Positions 11,648 to 24,148 of a stretch of 64,000 bases of DNA are shown piece after piece (the stretch's first letter is position 1; each line of letters starts with the position of its first letter). The stretch is from Timema cristinae (lineage: Eukaryota > Arthropoda > Insecta > Phasmatodea > Timematidae). Under the pieces are notes generated by a model. The model ran no database searches, was not told the origin of the DNA, and saw only the letters and a program-made list of their open reading frames with translations. Where the stretch lies: the NCBI GenBank assembly GCA_039000515.1, contig JBCFYV010000012.1:84811784-84875783 (forward strand), written 5' to 3'. Both the position numbers and the translations under genes were made by a program.

Positions 11648-14600
11648 TCAATATCCTTTTGGCTCCCAGCCCATCTTGTGAGTACTCTTCTCGAACTTCT
11701 TAACTTTCCCCTTCTTCTTGCTGCAAAAACACAAACAAAAGATGTCAAAAACTAACTCCAATTTGAGTGCTGCACATGGGGCATTTGTTAAAGTTTCTAC
11801 ATTTCTTAAAAAATTCATTTTGAAAATCCAAGGGAAATTGTAGACAGCGATTAAAAGTGAACAAGTTATTACTTTGACTTTGAAATGGTTTTAACACCCT
11901 TAATAAATTAATAAAACAATATGGTAAAAATACTTTCAGTACTATAAAACATAGGGGTAACCCATTGTTGGTATTTTAAAATAAGTATATGTTGACTAGC
12001 GATGTGTGACTATTCAAAATTACAAATAAATAATGAAATGACTGAATATTCGATTCAAAACTCTGAATAGCAAGTTTGAGTAACAAGATCGGATTGTAGG
12101 TCATAAATCTCTTTAAAGTTCCACTAGGCCAGTAGGTTTACCAGCGGCAGTTGGAATGAGCCAAGCAGGTAGTCGAATAATTTCGGTGACTCAAGAGTTA
12201 AATACCCTTACCCTTTGTATTATTAAGAGAAGGGGGAATACCATCAATACTATAATCAGTTATTAATTTAGATTGAACAAGTGAGAGCACTTGGAAGATT
12301 TAGAGAAGGATAGAGGGATATTATACTCTACCATCTTGTGGCGAGTGAAAATGGTGGGAAGGGGCGAGAAAATAGCTTGCTAAGGACAACAATTTATGAG
12401 TGAGCTATTGCAGTTTATTGTAAGTGCGCTAGATAGGGAGGGAATCAAGACAAAGAACAAATATTAAAGGGGTATTAAACCAGAGAACCTTTAAGGTGTT
12501 TCAATCTAAGACAGGTGTATTAAGGTGTTTTTATAAATAATTTCCCACTCCACTTGCAAGAAAATTTTGGTATATTTCCCCTAAATTTTACCTTATTCGT
12601 TTCTATACTATTAGTGTAAATACAGGATTCTTGGTCAAGTGTAAGGATGTGAAAAAAGTATCGATACTTTACTAATATTGATATTTTCCTTTCGATACTA
12701 GTATTTTTTTGCGCAATATTTTTTTTACTGATACTTTTACTGATATTAGTACTCACACTACAGTATCGGATTGATATCAAAATAAACAACTTTTTTGTTA
12801 TCTTCCCTCATGCTGAGATTAAATGTTTACTAAGGTGTTCTGTGGAGGAAGGACAAATTACATTATTTCTCATTTATTTTCTGCGTGTCAAGCAACTCTG
12901 GCCATTCAATCTCTTTTATATCACAAACTAAACAAAATAAGCTTTTGTAGAGCTCAATGAACTCAGTCAACTTAAAGGTGCCCTAAGCAGACGAAGCAGA
13001 AAAGTTTGTGTCCGTTGTTTGAGACAAGCAGATGACACAGGGCAGGGCATCCATTCTTCTATTGTTTGTTAATAATTTATCTTGAGATAGTATATAAATG
13101 ACAATGTAGTTGAAAAATGGCACTTCCCATAAGTGACTTGTGGAAGTTTTTTTTAACAAGTTGGATAGTGAAAAACATCTTGTAAAAAAAAATTGATACA
13201 GATACTGTTATCAATACTTTTCTTTCAATACTACTATGATATTGATATTTTTAATGAATAAATATCAATACTTTTCTTTTGATACCTCATCCTTAGTCAG
13301 GTGGTAGGATCCTATGCACACAAAAGAGAGAAAACTTAAGTTATAATAAACACTTGGTTAAGTGTGTGTTCAAGTCAAGTACTCACAAGTGCAGCTTGGC
13401 AGGCTCAATTACATTTCGGCTCTGCAGACTGTTGAGTCTGCTCTTGAGAAGGTTCCCTTGTGGCTTCACATTGCGGAGGTTCCCCTTCAACTCCTGTCTC
13501 AGGCTGAACTCAAGATCCAAGGGCTGGAAGCGCACCTTGCTGAGATGCTTGGGTTGAAGCAGGCGCGCCTTCTCCTTTCTCTCTCGCTTATCACGCATCA
13601 CTTCCAGCTTTGACTCCTGCTTGGATAGCTGCTGGTTCAGGAACCTCAGTCTGCAGAACAGTATTCAGCACACAACTTACAAACTAAGTGTAACACAATA
13701 TTACAACAGCATCTCTTTAAGAAACAAGGTCATCATACTTATATATGTCGGAGGCCTTTTTCTTTTCCACTTTGTCAACATGTTTCCTCTTCAGTTCCTC
13801 CTTCTTAGCCTCCCTTATCTTCCTTCTTTGCTTAAGGGTCTTCTTTTTGTTCTTGGCTGGAGGGTTGATGGCCCGGTACTCGTCGTCGTCCGACAACCGC
13901 TCTTCCTTCACCTCTGGCTCCAACTGCGTACGGAGGCCCTCCGACATTTCTGTCAACCATGATGACTGAAACAGTTCACTTGTTTTGAATATTTTGGTTT
14001 ACCAACTAGGTTGTTTGTTAAGTATAATAGTCTCAGAGCTTTTGGTTAAAGCAAAGCCTCTCACTCATCTATGTCACAATCAAGAGTTGATTAACTGTGA
14101 CTTACCTCTTTTTTATTGGGTGTGACCTTGGAAAACATGCGAGTAGTGACCCGCTCAAGATGTTTCTCCTCCTTGAGGACTTTCAGCTCGGTGTCGGCCA
14201 CCTTCTGGAGCAAGTCCTGATGGGCTACAAATGATGGGTTGTATGACATCCCTAAAGCCATTGAACAGGAGTAAAAATGTTAGCTCTAAAAGAAGGCTCC
14301 CCAATTAAAATACGCATAATAACATAGAAAACATTTTGTTTTATTTTCAGCAAAATTCAAACTTTTAAATTATGTTTGTTTTTACAGGACTTATTCAGTC
14401 CAAGCGCGAAAGTTGCACGATACTTACCAAAGTAGGGCCTATTCACCTTAGCAGACTTCATTAAATTAATATTTACATCCAATTTTATTTTAATTAACTA
14501 AATAACTGGATTTGGGACTTCTACAGCTGCAATAATAAACAATTTCTTCACCACAAAATTCGGTGCCTTTTTCTTCGAGTGCGGCAATTGCATGATACTT

Positions 14601-17600
14601 AACAAAGTAGGATCTAGTCCCCTTAGCAAACTTCATTAAATGACTATTTGTACCCAATTTAATTTTAATTAACTAACTACCTGGATGTGGGATTTCTACA
14701 GCTGCAATAATGAACGGTTTTTTAACCACTGAATTGGGTGCCTTTTTCTTGAACCTTCCAGTGTTTTTGACAGTGTGGACAATAGTTGAAGGCAACAGCC
14801 AATCCTCAAGTTCGCCAAAATTATTACCTTCCAATTTGCCTGAAACAGTTTATAAACAAAACTTTACTAAGCAGACAGCAACAATTGATCGAAATATACA
14901 AACTGTGATTCTTACGGAGGAGTTGAAGAGGTACAACTGGCTTAATTATCACTTATTTGATGGTGTGTGGGTTTGTACCATGAACCATAAAAATTCATGG
15001 CTACAAAGATAAGGTATTATGTGTTTTTGTAGATTAAGTTACTTACACTACTACTATATAAAAGTCAAGTGCTGACATTACACCACTAATTTGATAAGTT
15101 GTAGGAGTCTCAACTTATTTCTTAAGAATAATGCTTCCAATGTATGCAATAATAATTTATCACCTTTATAATATGAAATGGGAAATTTAGAAAAATACTA
15201 GGGTGTCATTGTTAGAACATACTATAACTGACCAGCATGCTGAAAATACTCAATTCAACTGATAATTGCCAATCAAGCATCACCTCACCCCCTCTTGGGC
15301 TTAGATCTATGATTGGTTCAGGTGATTAAGTAGATCATATGAAGGGATTTGAGGCCACAATGCAGTGCAGGAGCAGAGATTAGTCCACTGGTAGCTAGCT
15401 GCTGAGTGATGTAGACAGCAAAGTGAGTGATGCAGGGAGTGAACATGCCACCCTGTAGTTTAGCCTTATAAGTGCTTGTTAAGTTGAGCAGAGAATCTGG
15501 AATGTCTCTCTGTATATTAACCCTTTCTCAAGTGTGGGTGCAGGCGTTGAACATCTTTGTTTACCCAACGTTCCCTGGTACAGGTGTGAATCGACATTTC
15601 ATTGCAATATGTTATTGTAATGCTATCTATCAATGAACCACTGTACTTTTATAATAAGATGGATTAAATAGCCAAGCTATTATATTTGTTAAATACAGTT
15701 ATAGACGCATCTAAATATCATCTTCACTGTACAAATACTTCATAATTAATCTGATACCAATAGATTGAGCTACCAGTTCAATGTTATACTATGACCATGA
15801 GAAAATAAACGAGTAGCAAAAATATTTGTCAGATAAGCATATACGAGTAGAAAAATGGCTGCCGAGCCCACGTTAATCATGCACCAGCGGGAATGGGTCT
15901 AGTTATTAATGAAGGTCTGGAGTTGTCCATAACATTTATAAGGAGCTCACCATCCTCTGCCTCCCACAAGTCGGACTTGAACTCTCCCCTCTTAGGTCGA
16001 CTCTCCCGCCAAGTTTGCTGTGCAGTCCGGTTCCTCTGCGCAACAATATCTTTAGCCTTGACAATACCAAGAAGCTTTCTTTTCGCCTCGATCCTCTTGA
16101 CTAGTGCAGACTTCCTCTCCTCTGGAGTCTTTACACGGTTCCTACCCACGCGAGCAAGAAACAATACTTTAGACATTTTCCTGGTTTTACAAGCATCTTT
16201 ACTGACAAATATCCAATGTAAGAAATCCACAATTTTTTTTTTTTGCCACCTGTTTGTGGAATACTAAGCTCCCTTTAGGAAAATATAAATAGGACTACTC
16301 AAGACAAAATGACTAATTTAAAAAATTGCATCTGGATGTGTCAAGCTTATTGTTTGTTGGAAGTGAGAATGATTTGTAGGCAGGATTGTCATTGTATTTA
16401 TAATATTATTATATAGGTATAATTAAAGCATGGCAGGCCCTACCTCTTTATTACTGGATCTTGAACTTTACTTTGAGGGGTCAGAATTTCAAAACACTTT
16501 AGAGGTTTCAATTGTTGCCGTCTCTGTCTCTTGGTTTGAAATTGGGCTTTAGTGGTTTTCTTCAACTCCTTGTCAATAGAGAATAACTCATTGTTATGAC
16601 GTTCAGTAAATGGTGTGCTGAAATAAAATATAAATCAAAGTGAAACAAATTGCATTAGTCAAGGGGTAAGGAGGTGGCAAGCATTAGTATAGCGTGGAAT
16701 ACCAGTATAACAATAGTCATTTAAATCATGTTTATTTTTGTGAGGGAAAAAAATTTAGTTAATTTAGGGCCTACTGATAGCACATTTTTAAATATTTTGT
16801 ATTGATGGATTAGATGAGAAAGTATGTGCAATGATGTGTTTTCTTTACCTGCATCGCTTTCAAAATTACGTTACACTACCAACTGATATTAAATTTCATC
16901 AAGTACAAAATAATAACTTTAATATGATTAATAAAGCTATTATAAATTTGACAGTGACCATAATTACACAATTAAGTCACTATAAAATCAATTACTTAAA
17001 AGCAAGAAAGGCAAAGTATAACTTAACAACATTTACATTGCCAATATCCATTAAGAACCTCGCAAAATTATTTTTTTTCTTAAATAATTGACAGATTCAA
17101 TTCATTGAGTGAGTAAGATTGTTTCACTGTGTGTGTGTGTATGTATATGTATATATACATATATATAAAAAGTTATTTCTAGAAAAAAAGATGGAAGGTG
17201 TAAAATTCTGACATCATATTTAGCTGTGTGGTGGCCTCATCTTTCAATCCACACTACCTAACTGTAATGGGCAATATGCACGGATACAGCGAAGTGTTGG
17301 AAGATCTAGCAGCATAAATAGTTGTAGTGCTAGGCTATGTATTCTATGATTTAGGTGAGTTTGCCAACATTTTTTATTTTATATCAGTACTAGTACGGAA
17401 GATACCTACAATAAAATATAGAATTAATCTTAATATTGTTATTATTGATTGTATTCCTGTGTGTATGAAAATAAAAATAAACTTTTTTATGAAATATGAC
17501 AGAAAAAATCCATTTTTCAAACAAATTCTATATATATTTCGGGTGTGTCGTCCGGGTGTCCCAGAAATTGGCCACACACGTCACATTGAGACCTGCTAGA

Positions 17601-18606
17601 TGCCAGTTAGTGCTGTGATTTCATGCTGAGGTAATAATGTCAAAGAAAAATAGGCCTACTACAGTGATTGTGGTTTGGTTATTGGGGTCTAAAGCTTGGT
17701 TACAACAAAAACACAAATTTACCGACATTAATCTTTTGCATGAACTAAATTAAGTTGCAAAGACAACTATAAAAGAGTGATTTAAATCTATTAAGTCTGT
17801 CATAAATTTAACCTAGTTCAGTTTGTGAAGCTGCGCTTAGCAGATGTCATCTTCGAAGAGAGGAAATAAACAACGCCACACAACAGGAGTCAGGTTATGT
17901 TTTGACTTTCACAAGTACGATGAGATTGTGAGCGCCCATCAGTCTGGAATAGAGACGAGCCCATACATGGTGTTATGTTGTCATATTACTCTGGGAAATC
18001 CAGCCGGTTGGATAGATCAATCCTGTTAAGCGTGATGAGATATCAGATTTGGCGTGACTCACCCCACACGAGGTCAGTTTCGAAATTAACAGTTGACCTT
18101 ACATCCCCGCATCATGCCATTATTGATCAGATATGGGTAACTCTAGTTGAAAAATATTTCTAAATTTAGAATTATGAATGTATTTTTCCATTGAAGACTA
18201 ACTCAGAAATCTAGTTACTTTAAACTAAGGTGTCGATGGGCCGTTAAACAATAATAATAATAATTTAAACTAAGGCACAAGACCCCCACTTTCCTCCCTC
18301 TTTAACTACCTTTAACATGGCCCCAATTTGAAATCTATTTATTATATGAATACAAAACCAATGTTCTAATTCTAATCCTCTCATACCTGATCCAAAGGGT
18401 TAAAACTTTAATAATCTAAATGTATTTGTAGGTTAGGTTGAAATAACTCTTGTTTAAATGGAATTTATATTGTATTGTAATTACCCTAAGCGCTCTTCTA
18501 ATCTTTTCTCATCTAAAAATTCATCCACGTCAGCAACATCGGTGTGTTTCCTCCACGCTTTCTTGTTTTTCTTAGAAACACGTCGTTTTTTAACAGAACT
18601 CACCAT
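11648..18606 (-). CDS. NOP53: NOP53 / GLTSCR2-like ribosome biogenesis protein
   Basis: NOP53 is a nucleolar factor for late 60S subunit maturation; family members recruit the exosome helicase Mtr4 for 7S pre-rRNA processing. Seven minus-strand exons join with matching phases: 18606-18485, 16617-16444, 16141-15951, 14251-14106, 13965-13739, 13650-13387 and 11720-11648. They total 1197 nt, or 398 residues plus stop, somewhat shorter than the human protein. The N-terminus MVSSVKKRRVSKKNKKAWRK is the basic family start, followed by HTDVADVDEFL. Exon 2 contains ELFSID and a CFEILTPQSKVQDPVIKR-like stretch, and exon 4 MSYNPSFVAHQDLL, matching the conserved LSYNPSF block. Exon 6 ends in a basic RNVIEPAK stretch as in orthologues. 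All junctions are GT-AG; exon 3 has a weak polypyrimidine tract. The last residues (KSTHKMGWEPKGY) differ from the usual C-terminus. I chose the start ATG at 18606 because it opens the conserved basic segment; a longer frame upstream has no family resemblance. Confidence 0.93.
12642..13295. mobile_element. Non-autonomous hAT-like MITE in NOP53 intron 6
   Basis: The ends are inverted: taaggatg at the left and catcctta at the right. Related inner repeats read gtatcgatact-like on the left and agtattgat on the right. The flanking 8-mers gtcaagtg (12634-12641) and gtcaggtg (13296-13303) match at 7 of 8 positions, as for an aged hAT target duplication. The 654-bp interior has no transposase frame. 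Confidence 0.7.
14395..14755. repeat. Tandem duplication of a ~177-bp unit in NOP53 intron 3
   Basis: Two diverged copies follow each other. Both contain gatacttaMcaaagtagg, cttagcaRacttcattaaa, attttaattaactaa and acttctacagctgcaataat-like blocks in the same order. It is non-coding and probably an old local duplication. Confidence 0.7.
16618..18484. other. NOP53 intron 1, mostly unique sequence
   Basis: It holds a short truncated retroposon tail at 18231-18263 (see that entry) and a gt/at microsatellite near 17130-17165. No other gene or clear repeat was recognised; the frame at 17844-18029 is short and unsupported. Confidence 0.5.
18231..18263 (+). mobile_element. 33-bp severely truncated retroposon tail with target duplication
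   Basis: The insert tgtcgatgggccgttaaaca plus a taa repeat is flanked by a perfect 12-bp duplication, tttaaactaagg (18219-18230 and 18264-18275). This is the expected form of an extremely 5'-truncated LINE or SINE insertion. Confidence 0.7.
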
Positions 18607-18817
18607 CGCGACGGATATCAAGAACTCGAGACGATGACTGGGTTGAACTATTCCACATCCACATAAACGTTTATTTTGGGATGTTTGGGGAAACACGCAA
18701 GCTTGTAATATACTAAATATGTTACTAGATTACAAAGATGAAAAGTTTATAGCTACATGAATTTTAACTTGGAATTTAAAGAGTACGCTAGAATAGCTAG
18801 ATGAATATTACAATACA

Positions 18818-18915
18818 GGTGTTTTAAACAATATTAATATAACATTTTTACGTTTATTTTGCGATATTTTAAGGTAACAAGTGTTTTATACAATATTAAT
18901 ATAACATTTTTAAGT
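18818..18915. repeat. Two-copy direct repeat
   Basis: The block gtgttttaWacaatattaat followed by ataacatttttaMgttt occurs twice, about 60 bp apart, just before the ~185-bp satellite. Confidence 0.65.
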
Positions 18916-18937
18916 TTCTTAACAAGTTTATTTAAGC

Positions 18938-19900
18938 AATTTGACCAAAGCTTGAGGAAGTACGGGATTTTTTCAGGAAAATCCTAATTTACACGTTTTG
19001 TTTAAGGCGCATCAGCTTCTAAAAGAAATTTTTTATCAAGAGCACAGAGCGAAGCCCTGATAGGGAATTCAATTCTCTATCCAAACATATAAGTGTGCAT
19101 AGGCCTAGATCCTACAGATCTGAGGAATTTGATCAAATCTTGAGGAAGTACGGGATTTTTTTCAGGAAAATGCTCGTTTACATTTTATAAAGGCGAAACA
19201 GCTTCTAAAACATAATTCGTGTCAAGAGCACAGAGCAGGGCCCTGATAGGTAATTCAATTTTCTATCTAACCATATAAGTGTGCATAGGCCTAGACCCTA
19301 CAGATCTGAGTAATTTGACCAAAGCTTGAGGAAGTAAAGGATTTTCTTCAGGAAAATCCTTGTTTACACGTTTTGTTTAAGGCGATACAGCTTCTAAAAC
19401 ATAATTTGTGTCCAGAGCACAGAGCGGGGCCCTGATATGGTATTCAATTCTCTATCCAAACATATAGTGTGCATAGGCCTAGACCCTACGAGCAATTTGA
19501 CCAAAGCTTGAGGACGTACGGGATTTTTTTCAGGAAAATCCTCGTTTACACTTTTTTTTAAGACGCACAGCTTCTAAAACAATTTGTGTCAAGAGCACAG
19601 AGAGGGGCCCTGATAGAGAATTCAATTCTCTATCCAAAGATATAAGTGTGCATAGGCCTAGACCCTACATATCTGAGCAATTTTACCAAAGCTTGAGGAG
19701 TTACGGGATTTTTTTTTTCAGGAAAATTCTCGTTTACATGTTTTGTTTAAGCGTCTACAGCTTCTAAAACATAAATTGTGTCAAGAGCACAGAGCGGGGC
19801 CCTGATAGGGAATTGAATTTTATACCCAACCATATAAGTGTGCATAGGCCTAGGCCCTACAGATCTGAGCAATTTTACCAAAGCTTGAGGAAGTACGGGC
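18938..19900. repeat. Satellite, ~183-192-bp period, five copies plus a partial
   Basis: The anchor ttgaggaag recurs at about 18952, 19140, 19326, 19509, 19693 and 19885. Each unit contains caggaaaatcct, cagcttctaaaa, aagagcacagag, gccctgatagg, ccatataagtgtgcatagg and ccctacagatctgag. Copies differ by scattered substitutions and small indels. There is no coding potential. Confidence 0.92.
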
Positions 19901-19905
19901 TTACC

Positions 19906-21067
19906 ATCTGTCCCTTCTTTTGGTATCGTTATCTTATAGCATTGTATGTGGGATTATTTTGTTTAAATTTTCTAATCTTGAGCATAGGGCACTTGTATCT
20001 TATTCTTCGGACTTGGTCCAAAGAAAGGTCCATTTTCTAATTGTTACTGGTTGACATAATGTTTATTGCGTTTCACTTAAAGGCGCATGTATAATAATTT
20101 CTAATTATTAGAGCTATATATATTTGTTGAGATTTATAATAAAGTTTATTGCATTTCACACTTCATGCACGAGTTATACAAACTTTGAACCTTAGACTTC
20201 CATGCTGACGCTATATATTTATACGTTAGGATTTATAATAGTGTTCATTGCATTCCAATGTTGAACGCACTAGTTGTATTAACTTCAAGCTTAATTGCAA
20301 AATATATTTATTTTTATATGTATAATAAAGTCAATTACATCCTTTCCATTATGGAGTAATTTCAATAGCTTGGATGAAAAGCGCTTCACGCGGTTTTGTT
20401 ATATTTATGTTCACATTATGAATGTATATATATATATATGTAATTCACAATAAAAAACATTGTTAATCTCAGGTAAACTTCTTGACAGATTTTCCCACCA
20501 CTCTTCCTTATATATTAGATGAGATGTTTACACTTCTACCTTGGCCCTTTTGTAGACACGCCTGTGGAAAAAAAAAAGTTTTAAAATGCCATGGTAGCTA
20601 TAAAAGTGCGCCTAAACTAGACAAGAAGTTTGTAGTTTGAAAAGCCACAATGACTGGAAAAAAAAATTGATTCTAAAATGTAATTGTTTAATTCCTGAAC
20701 ATTGACTGAATCTCTGAATTACTTATCACCCAAACACTACTCTGATTCTCATTCTAAACCAAATCATGTGTGCCATTTTTGAAAGATTGCAGTGTTATTT
20801 GTCGTTTCAAACACTCCCGATATTCTTTTTAAACACAATCGTTTGATCCCATATTTGAAATATTTCAAAAATTTTAAAATTACTCATCTGTAAACCATCC
20901 TTAATCCATAAAACCATCTCGGCTCTATCCCTTAGTGTAGATAGACAGACAGAATTGTAAAATCCACTTTTTTTTAATTTAGTATCACATAAAACATAGA
21001 TTCAGCATAATCTCTAAACCGATAATGTTCATGATCATTTGATCACAATACTGTTATTATTTTTAAT
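19906..21067. other. Intergenic AT-rich DNA
   Basis: The only repeat-like feature seen is a loose recurrence of 'aataaagtttattgcatttcac'-type words near 20060-20290 and a short ta run near 20430. No gene is supported. Confidence 0.45.
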
Positions 21068-21078
21068 AAAGTCAAAAG

Positions 21079-21314
21079 ACCCACCTCAGTGGCGTAGTTA
21101 GCTAACGCACTTGTCTTGTTGAGCTCGACTGCTGATTACGGGGAGATTGAGGTTTGAATCTCGGTCGGGTGAACTGGGGTGGTTTTTCCTAAATGGTTTT
21201 CAACTCTCCCTCCACGCAAATGTGGGTTCACCTACTATAAATTCAACCTTCCAATTCCTAATCCATTAGCGTAATTAATACTTAAGAGTATAGTGGAATG
21301 GCTAGCTAAAAAAA
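21079..21314 (+). mobile_element. tRNA-derived SINE, family 2, with target duplication
   Basis: It starts cagtggcgtagttagctaac, has a box-B-like ggtttgaatct, and carries the family body (ggtttttcctaaatggtttt, ctccctccacgcaaatgtg). It ends after gcgtaattaatac in an A run. The flanks aaagtcaaaag (21068-21078 and 21315-21325) form an 11-bp target duplication. Confidence 0.78.
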
Positions 21315-21650
21315 AAAGTCAAAAGCTACTGAGTTTTACTACAGTTCAGGATAAGGGAAGGGTAAGGTATAATTCTTCTGGCAATTTTCCCACATTTACG
21401 GGGAAGAAGAGTGGGAAGCCATTTAGGGAAAAAACACCTCCATACACTTTACTTATATTCGAACCCCAACCGCCCGAGCACCAGAAAAACAGAATAAGAG
21501 CGCTTGGCACATATCCAAAGATGCTTATTTACATGAATGGGGTCGCATCTCTCTTCAAAACAACAAATATTAAGCCAATCTAGTGCACTCAAATGGAACA
21601 ATATTTTGCATGAACACTGAGGGAAAAAATCGATATCCCTATTAACGAAG

Positions 21651-21725
21651 TAACATAGATGAAAAAAGAACATCGTTTGAAAACCGAAGTAATCATAGAT
21701 GAAAAAAGAACATCGTTTGAAAACA
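21651..21725. repeat. Short tandem duplication
   Basis: A unit containing catagatgaaaaaagaacat and cgtttgaaaac is present twice with a spacing of about 38 bp. It is non-coding. Confidence 0.7.
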
Positions 21726-22660
21726 TTGATTTTATCGAACTAAAAGAATCGGTAATATTTTTCGAACCAATTGAAACTGTAACTGAAGTGTATTTAAAAT
21801 AAATGAATATGAAACTCATATATCAAATTGTATTAAAAACTAACAATTAAAAATTACTATTTTTAAAACAAACACATAAACACATTGCTGTCTCGGACAT
21901 CGCTACAAAACATTGATGATTGAAAATCATCTATGAAGGAAATATCGAACATTCAACATGTTCAATGTACATCCCTGCTGGACTGAACTATAAGCATGTC
22001 CCGTTTCCAGTGTCAGGTTGATCCCACCAGTCGATCTCGCTGTAACTTAGCCAACTCTTTAGGTAAAAGGCTACACTAGTTAATGTAGTATAATACAACT
22101 ATTGATCGAATTTACTATTTTTATGAGTAGTTTTTTTAGCACTGCGCCCATACGGCTATATAATAGATAAGTAAGGTTGCGCTTATTTATCAATTAACTA
22201 CTTATTTTTAATAAAATAATATCTGGTTATAATTTCTTTTGCATTATTATTTTTCTGTATCGATTTCTATGATGTATTTTAGAATCTATCTGCTTTTTTC
22301 GCAGACTATGATTCTTTTTAGAACCATATTATGTTAGTTCTATTAATTTTTCTAGTGTTAGATAAATACGGTTAGTTTATTGTCGATGTGGATTATGTGG
22401 AGCTTTTCAGCCCGTTTAAAGTGCACCCATACAAAATTGTGTAGAAATATTTCGAGGATCTATATTTTATTTTAAATCAATTGTGAAAAAATTTGGAATA
22501 TTTATATAAAAAGACATCCCATACCTGTATATTATCATAAATCTTTAAAACAAAGTTACTCTTTCCAACGAATATGGACACCAAGTGGTTATGTTTACAT
22601 ATGACAAGTTGGTTCGCCGTCGGTAGTCCAACTACTGATCTAAGGGTCCCAAGTTTAGTT
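21726..22660. other. Intergenic DNA, nothing recognised
   Basis: AT-rich with no coding frame. A tRNA-like word set near 22010-22070 was too weak to call. Confidence 0.4.
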
Positions 22661-22666
22661 AAGGCC

Positions 22667-23202
22667 AGTCTACAACCAACATACCCGCTTGTCGGACTCG
22701 CAACTACGCAATCGCAAATGCACTCGTAATTACGCTTTTATTAAATATAAAATAAACTGTCTACAATGAAAAGTCGTAAAACGTAATTTCAACCAATAGG
22801 AACAAACATCAATGATCACTATATAAGTCAAATTCATATTACTGTTTTCAAATAAGAAATAAATATTAAAAAAATATTTAACTTGATAAATACACATGAT
22901 TTTAATTGGAAATCCTGTATTCATTACTATACATTTCCAATCGTTTTTGTTATAGACCAAATAACTTCCAATTATTTGATTTTAGTAGTACATCCATATT
23001 TGTTTTTTGATTGGCTGAACGCAAGCCAACGCAACTACATAAACGCAAGAGATGGACAATGTTCATCTCCTCCCGACAAGCTGGTCCGACAGTTCCGACA
23101 TACGATTGTGTTTGCGTAAGCTATTGTAGACAGACAAAATTACGTTATTGCGTAGTTGCGAGTCCGACAAGCGGGTGCGTTTGGTTGTAGACGGGCCATT
23201 AC
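22667..23202. mobile_element. MITE with ~50-bp terminal inverted repeats
   Basis: The left end ggccagtctacaaccaacat continues cccgcttgtcggactcgcaa and ctacgcaat. It is matched in reverse complement at the right by attgcgtagttgcgagtccg, acaagcgggtgcgtttggtt and gtagacgggcc. The arms differ at only a few positions. Inside are further copies of the cgcaact and ccgaca words. No transposase frame exists. A target duplication could not be settled, so the superfamily is open. Confidence 0.85.
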
Positions 23203-24148
23203 TGACATGCCCGAAAAATGTATCATTGGTGAAATATGAGCTATCCAGTCCATATGTTTGATTCTCACATGTTTTTCCACCAAAGATTTTGACTAATTTT
23301 TTTTAACTATCCCTGACCAAAAAAAGGCCAGTTAAGACCAGGAAAATAAAAGTTGTAAGAAGATGCCGAGAAGTTGCGACACACCGACTTGATAACCTAT
23401 TATTGAGCGCGGATTCTATTGCCCCATTCTTTAGACTGGTTAAATTTAGTCATGAAACACTTTTATATTTTGTACCACACAACAGAACCCCTTAAATATT
23501 TTAGTGTAGCACATAAAAATGTCTTGGTTCGAGGTCACATACCTTTAAATTGAATGTAAACATTTTTCCAAGGGAAAGCAACTTCACGTTTTGTCCTCTT
23601 TTTTTTATGTTGATAAATAAATGGGGCCGCCCTAAACATGTTATTCAGGGGAAATAAATGATAAGTTGTTACTCTTAATTAAATGATTATAGTATCACAT
23701 TCTTTGTTTGTTATTATTGGTATAAAATACAAAAACGTCAACATACATTTCAATGATCAGTGTAATATTTTCACAAACTCGTCATATCTGGTTTAATTGT
23801 TGACAATCATATTCACATGTCTGGAGTCTCTTTGGATACTTAGTTTTGGTTCCAGAGTAAACAGAGAACACAGTTCCACACGATCAAGTGCTGACGAGCG
23901 TCAACAGTACTTTGGTTCCAGGGTTATTTCACATGACACAGTCAACATGGAACTGACGGCTTTACTTTCTCTCCAAAGGAAGTTGTGCTACGGATTTTTA
24001 TAATAACCCTAATTATGTAGTAACATGTTATCATAGCTGACAAACAAATATTATTCTACCAAATAATCTACTCTAGTTAAATCTTCATTAGGGGTCATCC
24101 ATAAACCACGCAGCATTTTATATTCAACTCTCTTGCCCCCACCTCCCC

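Noticed and set aside
13621..13962. 113-codon + strand frame
   Set aside because: Antisense shadow of NOP53 exon 5 and its intron.
15893..16267. 124-codon + strand frame
   Set aside because: Antisense shadow of NOP53 exon 3.
17530..17600. A cgggtgtcccagaaattgg stretch like a mariner/Tc1 inverted end
   Set aside because: No inverted partner or transposase was found nearby.
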